Origin: Sphingomonas aurantiaca
GTDB taxonomy: Bacteria > Pseudomonadota > Alphaproteobacteria > Sphingomonadales > Sphingomonadaceae
DNA length: 64,000 nucleotides
Direction of reading: 5' to 3'
Assembly: GCF_003050705.1 (NCBI RefSeq)
Contig: NZ_QAOG01000004.1
Coordinates: 248,001-312,000 of the forward strand
Below, in pieces: positions 45,314 to 53,752 of the stretch. The notes beneath the pieces were generated by a model. That model was not told where the DNA came from, did no database searches, and saw only the letters and a list, made by a program, of their open reading frames with translations. Numbering within the stretch: the first letter of the stretch is position 1; each line of letters starts with the position of its first letter. The translations under genes were made by a program, and so were the position numbers.

Positions 45314-46377
45314 CGAGCGACGCAGCCACCAGCATGGTCGGCACGATCGCGGTCGGCGACAAGGACCGGCTCGACCTGGATGCGCTGGGCGCGTGGATGA
45401 CGGCCAACGTGCCGGGCTTTACCGGGCCGCTGACCTACGCGAAGTTCGCGGGCGGGCAGTCGAACCCGACCTATCGCCTCGACACGCCGGATCGCGCCTA
45501 TGTCCTGCGGCGCAAGCCTTTTGGCCCGATCCTGCCCTCCGCGCACGCCGTCGACCGCGAATATCGTGTGATCGCGGGGCTTCACCCGACCGGCTTTCCC
45601 GTCCCGAAACCCTATGGCCTGTGCGAAGACCCGGGCGTCATCGGCGCGGCGTTTTATGTCATGGAGATGGTCGAGGGGCGGACGATCTGGGATGGCGCGA
45701 TGCCGGGCGCGACGCCCGCCGAGCGTACCGCGCATTACGAGGCGATGGTCGACACGCTCGCCGCGCTCCACACCACCGACTACGCGGCGGCGGGGCTTGG
45801 CGATTACGGCAAGCCCGGCAATTATTTCGAGCGTCAAGTCGGTCGCTGGACTAAACAATATCGCGCCGCAGAGACCGAGCGCATGGAGTCGGTCGAGCGG
45901 TTGATCGAATGGCTGCCGCGGACGTTGCCCGAACAGACGCGGACGTCGATCGTCCATGGCGACTACCGCATCGACAACATGATCTTCGCGCCTGCGGAGC
46001 CGAAGGTGATTGCCGTGCTCGACTGGGAGCTGTCGACGCTCGGCGATCCGCTTGCGGACTTCTCGTACCTGCTGATGAGCTGGGTGACCGAGCCCGAGGG
46101 GCGCTCGGGCGTGCTTGGGATGACCGGGCCGGAGACGGGAATCCCGACGATCGAGCAGGTTGTCGAACGCTATTGCGCCGCGACCGGGCGCGACGGCGTG
46201 CCCGACCTGAACTGGTATTTCGCGTACAACCTCTTCCGGCTGACCGGCATCGTCCAGGGCATCAAGAAGCGCATCATCGACGGCACCGCGTCGAGCGCGC
46301 AGGCGGAGAAGACGGTCGCGAAGATCCGCGGGCTCGCGGATGCGGCCTGGGACTTTGCGGTGAAGGCGGGGGCGTAA
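45310..46377 (+). CDS. Aminoglycoside-phosphotransferase-family kinase, LvaA/ACAD10-like
   Basis: 355 aa from GTG 45310, overlapping the preceding TGA. Kinase marks: VLRRKPFG (Lys for ATP), catalytic loop IVHGDYRIDNMIF and metal-binding VLDWELSTLGDPLADFSYL. This branch is the one fused to or paired with acyl-CoA dehydrogenases (ACAD10/11) and includes LvaA of Pseudomonas putida, which phosphorylates 4-hydroxyacyl-CoA. The presence of such a dehydrogenase in the same operon supports that role over antibiotic modification. Confidence 0.88.
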   Translation: MTSDAATSMVGTIAVGDKDRLDLDALGAWMTANVPGFTGPLTYAKFAGGQSNPTYRLDTPDRAYVLRRKPFGPILPSAHAVDREYRVIAGLHPTGFPVPKPYGLCEDPGVIGAAFYVMEMVEGRTIWDGAMPGATPAERTAHYEAMVDTLAALHTTDYAAAGLGDYGKPGNYFERQVGRWTKQYRAAETERMESVERLIEWLPRTLPEQTRTSIVHGDYRIDNMIFAPAEPKVIAVLDWELSTLGDPLADFSYLLMSWVTEPEGRSGVLGMTGPETGIPTIEQVVERYCAATGRDGVPDLNWYFAYNLFRLTGIVQGIKKRIIDGTASSAQAEKTVAKIRGLADAAWDFAVKAGA

Positions 46378-46378
46378 T

Positions 46379-46489
46379 TCCCCTCCCGCTTGCGGGAGGG
46401 GTAAGGGGAGGGGCTGACCTGGCCTTGGTTTGAAACGTTGCGGAAAGATCGGGCCCTCCCCCGACCCCTCCCGCAAGCGGGAGGGGAGC
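46379..46489. repeat. REP pair (CCCTCCCGC-x-GCGGGAGGG family)
   Basis: CCCCTCCCGCTTGCGGGAGG starts the left unit; the right unit ends with CCCTCCCGCAAGCGGGAGGG. The inverted units are separated by about 30 bases. The last GGGAGGGGAG lies just upstream of the next ATG (46498), so the repeat supplies its ribosome binding site. Confidence 0.8.
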
Positions 46490-46497
46490 AAAAGAAG

Positions 46498-47262
46498 ATG
46501 TCGCAGTTCGACCTGACTGGAACGGTCGCGATCGTCACCGGATCTTCGCGGGGCATCGGCCTCGCCTCCGCGCGCGAACTCGCCAAGCATGGCGCGAAGG
46601 TCGTGATCTCCAGCCGCAAGCAGGACGCGTGCGATACGGTCGCCGCCGAACTCAACACCGCGCACGGTGATGGCACCGCGATCGCGATCGCGGCCAACAT
46701 CTCCGACAAGGCGGGATTGCAGAGCCTGGTTGACCAGACACGCGCGCGGTTCGGCCGGATCGACACGCTCGTCTGCAACGCCGCCTCCAATCCCTATTAC
46801 GGTCCGCAGGCAGGAATCGCCGACGAGCAGTTCCGGAAGATTCTCGACAACAACATCGTCTCCAACCACTGGCTGATCCAGATGGTCGCGCCCGAGATGA
46901 TCGCGCGGCGCAGCGGCAGTATCGTCATCATCTCGTCGATCGGTGGCTTGCGCGGTTCGCCGGTGATCGGCGCCTATTGCATCAGCAAGGCCGCCGACAT
47001 GCAGCTCGCGCGCAATCTCGCGGTCGAGTTCGGCCCTGCGAACGTCCGCGTGAACTGCATCGCGCCCGGCCTGATCAAGACCGACTTCGCGCGCGCGCTG
47101 TGGGAGGATCCCGATCGTATCGAGGCCGCCAACACGCGTGTGCCGCTGCGGCGGATCGGCGAGCCCGAGGAGATCGCGGGCGCGGTCGTCTTCCTCGCCT
47201 CGTCTGCGAGCGCGTTCATGACCGGCCAGACGATGGTCATCGACGGCGGCGTCACGATCTAA
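46498..47262 (+). CDS. Short-chain dehydrogenase/reductase
   Basis: 254 aa from ATG 46498 (MSQFDLTGTVAIVTGSSRGI). Rossmann motif TGSSRGIG, NAAS motif at CNAASNP, catalytic Ser in IISSIGG and YCISK (Tyr-x3-Lys), and the C-terminal FMTGQTMVIDGG. It probably interconverts a ketone or hydroxyl group on the substrate of this cluster. The upstream frame to 46438 reads through the repeat and is rejected. Confidence 0.93.
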   Translation: MSQFDLTGTVAIVTGSSRGIGLASARELAKHGAKVVISSRKQDACDTVAAELNTAHGDGTAIAIAANISDKAGLQSLVDQTRARFGRIDTLVCNAASNPYYGPQAGIADEQFRKILDNNIVSNHWLIQMVAPEMIARRSGSIVIISSIGGLRGSPVIGAYCISKAADMQLARNLAVEFGPANVRVNCIAPGLIKTDFARALWEDPDRIEAANTRVPLRRIGEPEEIAGAVVFLASSASAFMTGQTMVIDGGVTI

Positions 47263-47275
47263 CCGGAGAACCTCC

Positions 47276-48073
47276 ATGCGTTTCGAGAACAAGTCGATCA
47301 TCGTCACCGGCGCAGGCTCGGGCATCGGCCGCGCGGCTGCCCTTTTGTTCGCGGCCGAGGGCGGCCACGTCATCGTCGCCGACAGGACCGAGGGCGCGGA
47401 CGAGACCGCGCATCTGATCGCCGAGGCAGGTGGCACCGCGAAGGCGATCCGCATCGACGTCGGGGTCGAGGAGGACGTGATCCGCGCGGTGACGCTCGCA
47501 TGCGACAGTTTCGGCGGGCTCGACGTGATGTTCGCCAATGCGGGCATCTCCGGCGGGATGGCGAACCTGTTCGATACCGACGTCGCGCTGATCACTGAGG
47601 TGCTGCGCGTCAACCTGATCGGCCCGTTCCTTGCGATCAAGCACGCCGCACCGCGTATCGCCGAGCGGGGGAAGGGCGCGATCGTCCTGACCGCCAGCGT
47701 CGCCGGGATCCGCTCGGGCGCCGGCTCGCCCGCCTATTCGGCGTCGAAGGCGGGGGTGATCAATCTGGCCGCGGTCTCTGCGCAGCAGCTCACCGGCTCC
47801 AACGTCCGCGTCAACGCGATCTGCCCGGGGCTGACCGAGACCGGCATGACCAAGCCCGTCTTCGATTATGCGCGCGAGGCCAACAAGATGGACCGCGTCG
47901 GCCGCCTCAACCCGCTCCAGCGCGGTGCACAGCCCGAGGAACTCGCCAAGGTCGCGCTGTTCCTCGCCTCCGACGATGCGAGCTATGTCAACGGCCAAGC
48001 GATTGCGGTCGATGGCGGGCTATCGTCGAGCCATCCGGTGACGCGCCAGGAATATGGCAGGACCGCGGCCTGA
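47276..48073 (+). CDS. Short-chain dehydrogenase/reductase
   Basis: 265 aa. Rossmann motif TGAGSGIGRA, NAG motif (FANAGISGG), catalytic Ser in TASVAG and YSASK, and C-terminal YVNGQAIAVDGGLSSSH. It is a second, distinct SDR 13 bases after the first. GGAGAACC lies 5-12 bases upstream of the ATG. Its TGA overlaps the next gene (TGATG). Confidence 0.93.
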   Translation: MRFENKSIIVTGAGSGIGRAAALLFAAEGGHVIVADRTEGADETAHLIAEAGGTAKAIRIDVGVEEDVIRAVTLACDSFGGLDVMFANAGISGGMANLFDTDVALITEVLRVNLIGPFLAIKHAAPRIAERGKGAIVLTASVAGIRSGAGSPAYSASKAGVINLAAVSAQQLTGSNVRVNAICPGLTETGMTKPVFDYAREANKMDRVGRLNPLQRGAQPEELAKVALFLASDDASYVNGQAIAVDGGLSSSHPVTRQEYGRTAA

Positions 48074-48402
48074 TGGCGCGAGAAGCCCCCCTGTCGACGC
48101 CGGACGGGCGGTATATCGTCGTTCGTGGGCGGTTGTGGCGCAAGGCGAACCCGGGATTGTCGGATCCGGAACGGGAGTCCTTCGTGCATGATCTGATGGA
48201 TGCGCGCCGTGCGGTTGGCCAGGCTCGACGCAGCGGCGATGAGTCCGCCGAGCACGCCGCGCATGCGGCGGTCGACATAGCGAAGCGCAAACTCGGCGAA
48301 AGAGGTCCGGTATGGTGGACGGACGGCGCCCCCGATCTGAACCGGCATATGGCGCGGACGACACCCTATGCGGCGTGGTTCGCGACAATGAACGCGTCGT
48401 GA
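48073..48402 (+). CDS. Small conserved-looking protein at the end of the catabolic operon
   Basis: 109 aa, starting within the TGATG overlap with the upstream SDR. The sequence RYIVVRGRLWRKANPGLSD, DLMDARRAVGQARRSGD and KLGERGPVWWTDGAPDLN reads like a conserved soluble family common in alphaproteobacteria, for which I know no proven function. Its coupling to the SDR suggests a role in the same pathway. Similar in size to LvaB of the levulinate pathway, but homology is untested. Confidence 0.75.
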   Translation: MAREAPLSTPDGRYIVVRGRLWRKANPGLSDPERESFVHDLMDARRAVGQARRSGDESAEHAAHAAVDIAKRKLGERGPVWWTDGAPDLNRHMARTTPYAAWFATMNAS

Positions 48403-48549
48403 AGATTTGGGGCCGCCTGGCGTAACTCTCTACAGTCCGGCGATATTAACTGTCACGCATTGGCAAATATCACGCCTCGTCACAGCTGCAATCGCCTTAA
48501 CCCACGGCAATGGGCGGAACACGCGGCGCTGCAAAGCGTCCTTGGTCCC

Positions 48550-49257
48550 ATGGAAATCCAGCACTCATCCCTATTCCCCTGGCGCCACAAGGATCAGGAC
48601 ACGCACGTCGCGCTGCTCCGCGATCACATTGCCGAGGCCAGCTTCCCGTGCGTCGGCGCCAAGGCCGCAGTCGCCAAGGGGACGCTCGAGGTGCTGTCGT
48701 GCAACCGGATCGACAGCGCGTGGGATGATGTGCGGATCCATGACGGTCTGCTGACCTTCGCCGCCGCGTACCGCGAGGATCCTGCGTTGTTCCGAAGCTT
48801 TGCCGTCGTGTTCGACGAACCCGTCACGTTCGACGAACCGACGTTCGAGCGACATCTTTGGAACCGTATCCAGTCGCTGTCAGACAAGGATGTCTGGCGC
48901 GGCCAGGATTATGATGCGCGGGTCAGCGCGGATCCCGACAGCCCGCATTTCTCGCTGAGCTTTGGCGGCGAGGCATTTTTCGTGGTCGGGCTTCACCCCA
49001 ATGCGAGCCGCCCGGCGCGGCAGTTCGCGCGTCCGACGATGGTCTTCAATCTCCACGACCAGTTCACGATCCTGCGGGCGCAGGGCCGGTATGAGACGAT
49101 GCGCGAAAAGATCATGGTGCGCGACGAGGCGATCGCGGGGTCGCGCAACCCGATGCTCACGCGTCACGGGGAACTGAGCGAGGCCCGGCAGTATAGCGGG
49201 CGCTCGGTGGACGAAGTCTGGCGTTGCCCGTTCTCCTATCAGGGATCATCGCAGTGA
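48550..49257 (+). CDS. YqcI/YcgG-family protein (GntA-like haem-dependent N-hydroxylase)
   Basis: 235 aa from ATG 48550 (MEIQHSSLFPWRHKDQDTHV). Landmarks of the family: FPCVGAKAAVAKGTLEVLSC, the FSLSFGGEAFFVVGLHPNAS core with a conserved His, RRFARPTMVFNLHDQF-like (here RQFARPTMVFNLHDQF), and SEARQYSGRSVDEVWRCPF. One characterised member, GntA, hydroxylates pre-guanitoxin. The stop overlaps the DUF1989 gene start as GTGA. The substrate here is unknown. Confidence 0.82.
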   Translation: MEIQHSSLFPWRHKDQDTHVALLRDHIAEASFPCVGAKAAVAKGTLEVLSCNRIDSAWDDVRIHDGLLTFAAAYREDPALFRSFAVVFDEPVTFDEPTFERHLWNRIQSLSDKDVWRGQDYDARVSADPDSPHFSLSFGGEAFFVVGLHPNASRPARQFARPTMVFNLHDQFTILRAQGRYETMREKIMVRDEAIAGSRNPMLTRHGELSEARQYSGRSVDEVWRCPFSYQGSSQ

Positions 49258-49877
49258 GCGGTATGATGCAGGCACCGACGATCCACGAGATCCCCGAGCG
49301 GAGCGGCGCCGCATTCCGGCTGGCACGCGGCGAGATCCTGACGGTGATCGATCCCCGCGGCGAACAGGTCGCCGATCTGCTCGCCTTCGCGGCGGACGAT
49401 CTGGATGAAGTCATCTCCTCGGGCCGGACGCTCGATTATGCGGAGACGATCTATCTGACGACGGGGCATAAGCTTTATTCGAATCGGTCGCAGCCGATGT
49501 TGGAGATCGTTGCGGACGACGTTGGGCGACATGATTTTCTGCTCACGCCGTGCTCCTACGATACGTTTCACCACTTCTATCCGACGCTGCCGCCGCACCG
49601 GGGCTGTTTCGGCAATCTGGCCGCGGCGCTCGAGCCGTACGGCGTGATGCCCGACCGTATACCTACCGCGTTCAACTGCTTCATGAATGTGCCGATCGAC
49701 GCCGAGACGGGGAAGCTTCGCGTGCTGCCGCCGATCAGCAAGGCGGGCGACCAGATCGTGTTCCGCGCGGCGATGGATCTGGTGATCGGCTTGACGGCAT
49801 GCTCGGCGCCAGACTCGAATGGCGGTACGTTCAAGCCGATCCACTATGCGATCGGCCCGAACCCGCGGCTCGACTAG
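49254..49877 (+). CDS. DUF1989 family (YcgI / urea-carboxylase-associated) protein
   Basis: 207 aa from GTG 49254; ATGs at 49263 and 49266 are alternatives. Family marks: GEQVADLLAFAADDLDEVIS, the SNRSQPMLEIVADDVGRHD region, TPCSYDTFHHFY, and the C-terminal LTACSAPDSNGGTFKPIHY motif with conserved Cys and His. The family includes urea-amidolyase-associated proteins and carboxyguanidine deiminase subunits. Pairing with a YqcI/YcgG gene also occurs in Bacillus (ycgG/ycgI). Confidence 0.85.
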   Translation: MSGMMQAPTIHEIPERSGAAFRLARGEILTVIDPRGEQVADLLAFAADDLDEVISSGRTLDYAETIYLTTGHKLYSNRSQPMLEIVADDVGRHDFLLTPCSYDTFHHFYPTLPPHRGCFGNLAAALEPYGVMPDRIPTAFNCFMNVPIDAETGKLRVLPPISKAGDQIVFRAAMDLVIGLTACSAPDSNGGTFKPIHYAIGPNPRLD

Positions 49878-49990
49878 GCACCGGTCGGGCGCGGGTTCCG
49901 CCGACCATACGCTTGCGTAACGACTTTGTGGGGACCATTTGGGGGCCGCGGGCGTTTGACGTCCGACCCCATTCACGAAGGAGACTCCTG

Positions 49991-50605
49991 ATGGCTTTCG
50001 AACTTCCGCCGCTGCCTTACGCCTATGACGCGCTCGAGCCGGTGATCGACCAGGAGACGATGAAGTTTCATCACGACAAGCATCACGCCGCCTACACCAA
50101 CAAGCTGAACGAGGGCGTCGAAAAGGACCCTGCGCTGGCCGGCAAGACGATCGAGGACATCCTCGGCATGATCTCGTCGCAGCCGCCGCTGGTCCGTAAC
50201 AATGGCGGCGGCTTCTGGAACCACGACTTCTTCTGGAAGACGATGGCGGCCAAGAGCGGCCAGGCACCATCGGGCAAGCTGGCCGAAGCAATCGAGCGCG
50301 ATTTCGGTGGTCTCGACAAGCTGAAGGACGAGTTCAACACCAAGGGTGCGGGCCAGTTCGGGTCGGGCTGGGCATGGCTGATCGCCGACGACAGCGGCAA
50401 GCTGAAGGTGACGAGCACGCCGAACCAGGACAACCCGCTCATGGACGACGCCAAGGAGCCGGGCACGCCGTTGCTGGGCAACGACGTGTGGGAGCACGCC
50501 TATTACTTGACGTACAAGAACGACCGTCCGGGCTATCTGAAGGCCTGGTGGGACATCGTGAACTGGGACGTCGTCGGAGAGCGCTACGCAAAGGTCTCGG
50601 GCTGA
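49991..50605 (+). CDS. sodB: Superoxide dismutase (Fe/Mn type)
   Basis: 204 aa from ATG 49991 (MAFELPPLPYAYDALEPV); GAAGGAGA lies 7-14 bases upstream. Metal ligands: His in MKFHHDKHHAAYTNK, His in FWNHDFFW, and the DVWEHAYY motif (Asp and His). AGQFGSGWAWLI and the Phe/Trp pattern favour the iron form. It removes superoxide in the cytoplasm. Confidence 0.97.
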   Translation: MAFELPPLPYAYDALEPVIDQETMKFHHDKHHAAYTNKLNEGVEKDPALAGKTIEDILGMISSQPPLVRNNGGGFWNHDFFWKTMAAKSGQAPSGKLAEAIERDFGGLDKLKDEFNTKGAGQFGSGWAWLIADDSGKLKVTSTPNQDNPLMDDAKEPGTPLLGNDVWEHAYYLTYKNDRPGYLKAWWDIVNWDVVGERYAKVSG

Positions 50606-50612
50606 CTGTAAG

Positions 50613-50719
50613 TTCCCCTCCCGCTTGCGGGAGGGGCTAGGGGAGGGGGCGACGTACGTACTGGCGTCCAGTCTGTTGGGTCAGGCCCTCCCCCGCCCCC
50701 TCCCGAGCGGGAGGGGAGA
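50613..50719. repeat. REP pair (CCCTCCCGC-x-GCGGGAGGG family)
   Basis: Left unit CCCCTCCCGCTTGCGGGAGG, right unit CCCTCCCGAGCGGGAGGGGA, inverted. It lies between the convergent sodB and yciB genes, where it may end both transcripts. Same family as 46379-46489. Confidence 0.8.
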
Positions 50720-50726
50720 AGTAGAA

Positions 50727-51374
50727 TCACCCTTCGGGCGGCAGGTCGGTTACGGCTTTGTCGCCCGTTTGCAATCCGTGCTTGAGCAGCATCGGGATGT
50801 TCGCGAACGCGAAGATCAGCGTCAGCGGGATCGCGCCCCACAGCTTGAAGCCGACCCAGAAATTCCAGCCGGCGTCCTTGCCCCACGCCGCCAGCGTGTA
50901 GCGCCAGACGAATTCGTTCAGCAGCGCCATGAAGACGAAGAACACGACCCAGTTGCGCGTCAGCTTGTGCCAGCCTTGCGCGGTAAGGCCGGGATACGCG
51001 CTCTCCAGCAACGACTGTAGCAGCGGACGCCCGGTGAGCAGCCCGAACAGCAGGATTGCGGCGAACATTGTGTAGATGATCGTCGGCTTCATCTGGATGA
51101 AGCGCTGGTCATGGAAATAGATCGTCAGCCCGCCGAACACGATGATCAGCGCGCCCGACATCCACAGCATCGGCGAGATGTGCCCCGCCTTCACTTTCGA
51201 TACGATCATCGCGGCGACCGTGGCGACGATGAACGCGGTGGTGGCGGCGATGACGCGCGCGATCGGCACGCCCGGCGTGAGGAAGTTCACCGCGAAGAAC
51301 ACCGCGAGCGGGCCATAGTCGATCGCCATGCGAAGACCGGGGGACAGGGGGGATTTGGTCACTATGTCTTCCAA
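50727..51374 (-). CDS. yciB: Septation-associated inner membrane protein YciB (IspZ)
   Basis: 215 aa with about six membrane segments. Family landmarks: DYGPLAVFFAVNFL, the FGGLTIYFHDQRFIQMKPTI motif, and RNWVVFFVFMALLNEFVWR. YciB affects envelope synthesis and cell division; the mechanism is not settled. Downstream of ftsY in the same direction. Between them (51401-51470) lies another half repeat containing CCTTCGACTACGCTCAGGAC. Confidence 0.9.
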   Translation of the reverse strand: MEDIVTKSPLSPGLRMAIDYGPLAVFFAVNFLTPGVPIARVIAATTAFIVATVAAMIVSKVKAGHISPMLWMSGALIIVFGGLTIYFHDQRFIQMKPTIIYTMFAAILLFGLLTGRPLLQSLLESAYPGLTAQGWHKLTRNWVVFFVFMALLNEFVWRYTLAAWGKDAGWNFWVGFKLWGAIPLTLIFAFANIPMLLKHGLQTGDKAVTDLPPEG

Positions 51375-51400
51375 GAAAAGCGGTAAATCCCGCTCGTGCC

Positions 51401-51470
51401 GAGCCTAGTCGAACGACATTGCCACAAGCTGACCGGTCCTTCGACTACGCTCAGGACGAACGGGAGGGTC
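51401..51470. repeat. Interspersed repeat between yciB and ftsY
   Basis: GAGCCTAGTCGAACGAC and, about 20 bases on, GTCCTTCGACTACGCTCAGG with AACGGGAGG: inverted halves of a CTTCGAC/GTCGAAG element. Only one such copy is seen in this window, so family assignment is weak. Confidence 0.4.
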
Positions 51471-51486
51471 GCACGCGGGCTTCGCG

Positions 51487-52422
51487 TTACTTTCGAACGC
51501 TCTCCACGCCAGCGATGATCCGGCTCACCTCGTTCGCGTCGAACGGCCGCAGGTCGGTCATGCCTTCGCCGATGCCGATCGCATGGATGGGGAGCCCGTA
51601 TTTCTCCGCCGCCGCGACGAGCACGCCGCCGCGCGCGGTGCCGTCGAGCTTGGTCATCACCAGCCCGGTAACGCCGGCCACCTCCTTGAAGACCTCGATC
51701 TGCTGGAGCGCGTTCTGGCCGGTGGTCGCGTCGAGGACGAGGACGATGTCGTGCGGGCTCTCGGGATTGATGCGGCCCAGCACGCGGCGAATCTTGGCCA
51801 GCTCGTCCATCAGTTCGCGCTTGTTCTGGAGGCGGCCCGCGGTGTCGACGATCAGCACGTCGATGCCCGTCTCGGTCGCCTTCTTGACCGCGTCCCACAC
51901 CACGCCCGCCGCGTCGCCGCCCTCGGGGCCGGTCACGATCGGCACGCCGACGCGCTCGGCCCAGGTGCGCAGCTGGCCGATCGCGGCGGCGCGGAACGTG
52001 TCGCCCGCGGCCAGCATCACGCCGTAATCCTGCTCCATCAGCAGATGCGCGAGCTTGGCGATCGTGGTGGTCTTGCCCGAGCCGTTGACGCCAATGACCA
52101 GGATGACCTGCGGGCGCGGAAACGCGTCGATCTCGATCGGCTTGGCGACCGTGGCGAGGACCTTCTCGACCTCCTCGGCGACGATCACGCGGATGCCGAG
52201 CTCTTCCATGTTGCGTTCAAAACTGCCCTCCGACAGGCGATGGCGGATCCGGCCGGCGGTCTCGGGCCCGAGATCGGAGGCGATCAGCGCCTCCTCGATA
52301 TCGTCGAGAGTCGAGTCGTCGAGCCGTGCGCCGCCGAGGCCGGCGAGGTTGCCGACGAGCCGGTCGGACGTGCGCTTGAAGCCGCCGATCAGCTTGTCGT
52401 GCCAGGTTGGGGTGGTGCTCAT
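51487..52422 (-). CDS. ftsY: Signal recognition particle receptor FtsY
   Basis: 311 aa, the compact form without a long acidic A-domain. N domain helices (DKLIGGFKRTSDRLV), then the SRP GTPase G domain: GVNGSGKTTTIAKLAHLL, DTAGRLQNKRELM, TKLDGTARGG. It docks ribosome-SRP complexes at the membrane and works with Ffh encoded at 55726. Its ATG overlaps the mtaB stop as ATGA. Confidence 0.97.
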   Translation of the reverse strand: MSTTPTWHDKLIGGFKRTSDRLVGNLAGLGGARLDDSTLDDIEEALIASDLGPETAGRIRHRLSEGSFERNMEELGIRVIVAEEVEKVLATVAKPIEIDAFPRPQVILVIGVNGSGKTTTIAKLAHLLMEQDYGVMLAAGDTFRAAAIGQLRTWAERVGVPIVTGPEGGDAAGVVWDAVKKATETGIDVLIVDTAGRLQNKRELMDELAKIRRVLGRINPESPHDIVLVLDATTGQNALQQIEVFKEVAGVTGLVMTKLDGTARGGVLVAAAEKYGLPIHAIGIGEGMTDLRPFDANEVSRIIAGVESVRK

Positions 52423-53666
52423 GTCAGTTCCCGTGTTGCGCGGAGGCGGTCATTGTTCGCGCCGGTGATCGTGATGCGGACGATGTCGCCGGGTATGGCG
52501 GGTTCGTCCAGTAGGACTTCTGCGAAATTGCCGATATGCCCGCGGTCGCCGGGGCGTTCGACGAGCAGGTCCTGGCGAGTGCCGACCAGCGTCTGCAGCC
52601 AGCGCGCGCGCGCTGCTTCACCGGCTTGTCGAAGAATCGCGGCGCGATCGCGGCGGATCTCGGGCGCGACCTGGGGCATCCGCGCGGCGGGGGTGCCGGC
52701 GCGGGGCGAATAGGGGAAAATGTGCGGGTGGACGATCTGGCAGTCGTCGATCAGCGCGCGCGTGTTCGCAAACATCGCCTCGTCCTCGGTCGGGAAGCCG
52801 GCGATCAGGTCCGCGCCGATCGCGATGTCGGGCCGGGCGGTCTTGAGGCGGTCGACCAGTGCGACGCTCTCGGCGCGCGAATGCCGCCGCTTCATCCGCT
52901 TGAGGATCATGTCGTCACCCGCCTGGAGCGAGAGGTGGACGTGCGGCAGGATCCGCCGCTCGGTCGTCAGCAGCGCGAACAGGCGATCGTCGATCTCGAT
53001 CCCGTCGAGCGACGACAGGCGCAGGCGTTCCAGCGCAGGCACGTGGAGAAGGATGCGTTCGACGAGGTGGCCAAGCGTCGGTGCGCCGGGCAGGTCGGGA
53101 CCGTAGCTGGTCAGGTCGACGCCGGTGAGGACGATCTCGCGGTGGCCTGCATCGACAAGCCCGGCGATCCGCTCGACGACTGCACCCGCTGGCACCGACC
53201 GGCTTGGACCACGACCGAACGGGATCGCGCAGAAGGTGCAGCGGTGGTCGCAGCCATTCTGCACCTCTACGAACGCGCGAGCATGGGCGGAGAAGCTTGC
53301 GGCGAGATGCGGTGCGGTTTCGCGGACCTGCATGATGTCGCTGACCAGCACCGGGGCGGGGGCGTCCCACGCCGCACTGGTCAGCTTGTCGGCGTTGCCG
53401 ATGACCCGGTCGACTTCGGGCATTGCCGCAAAGCTGGTGGGGTCGATCTGTGCCGCGCACCCGGTGACGACGATCTGCGCCTCGGGGCGGTCGCGTTTCG
53501 CGCGGCGGATCGCGACGCGCGTCGCCTTCACCGCGGCGTTGGTGACCGCGCAACTGTTGACCACGACCATGTCCCGCCCGGCGACGAGCGCGCGGATGGT
53601 CTCGCTTTCGGCGATGTTGAGGCGGCAGCCGAGGCTGATGACCTCTGGCGCGGGGGCGGGTGACAT
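52419..53666 (-). CDS. mtaB: tRNA t6A37 methylthiotransferase MtaB
   Basis: 415 aa. Radical-SAM enzyme converting t6A to ms2t6A in tRNA. N-terminal UPF0004 domain with its cluster cysteines (SLGCRLNIAES, VVNSCAVTNAA, VVTGCAAQ), then the radical SAM motif CDHRCTFCAIPFGRG, then a TRAM-like C-terminus. Translationally coupled to ftsY downstream, a linkage seen in many alphaproteobacteria. Confidence 0.95.
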   Translation of the reverse strand: MSPAPAPEVISLGCRLNIAESETIRALVAGRDMVVVNSCAVTNAAVKATRVAIRRAKRDRPEAQIVVTGCAAQIDPTSFAAMPEVDRVIGNADKLTSAAWDAPAPVLVSDIMQVRETAPHLAASFSAHARAFVEVQNGCDHRCTFCAIPFGRGPSRSVPAGAVVERIAGLVDAGHREIVLTGVDLTSYGPDLPGAPTLGHLVERILLHVPALERLRLSSLDGIEIDDRLFALLTTERRILPHVHLSLQAGDDMILKRMKRRHSRAESVALVDRLKTARPDIAIGADLIAGFPTEDEAMFANTRALIDDCQIVHPHIFPYSPRAGTPAARMPQVAPEIRRDRAAILRQAGEAARARWLQTLVGTRQDLLVERPGDRGHIGNFAEVLLDEPAIPGDIVRITITGANNDRLRATRELT

Positions 53667-53752
53667 GCGCGCGATTTAGGAGCCGGCGGGTGCGAAGTCC
53701 ACGCCTTGCGTTCGGGGGTGGGTGCGGACGGGCCGGTGACGCGCGCGCTTGG

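Noticed and set aside
45310..46377. Aminoglycoside resistance kinase
   Set aside because: The sequence branch and its operon with acyl-CoA dehydrogenase and SDRs point to a CoA-ester kinase.
45187..47640. An 817-codon minus-strand frame across the kinase and SDR genes
   Set aside because: Runs through three convincing genes and a repeat; composition only.
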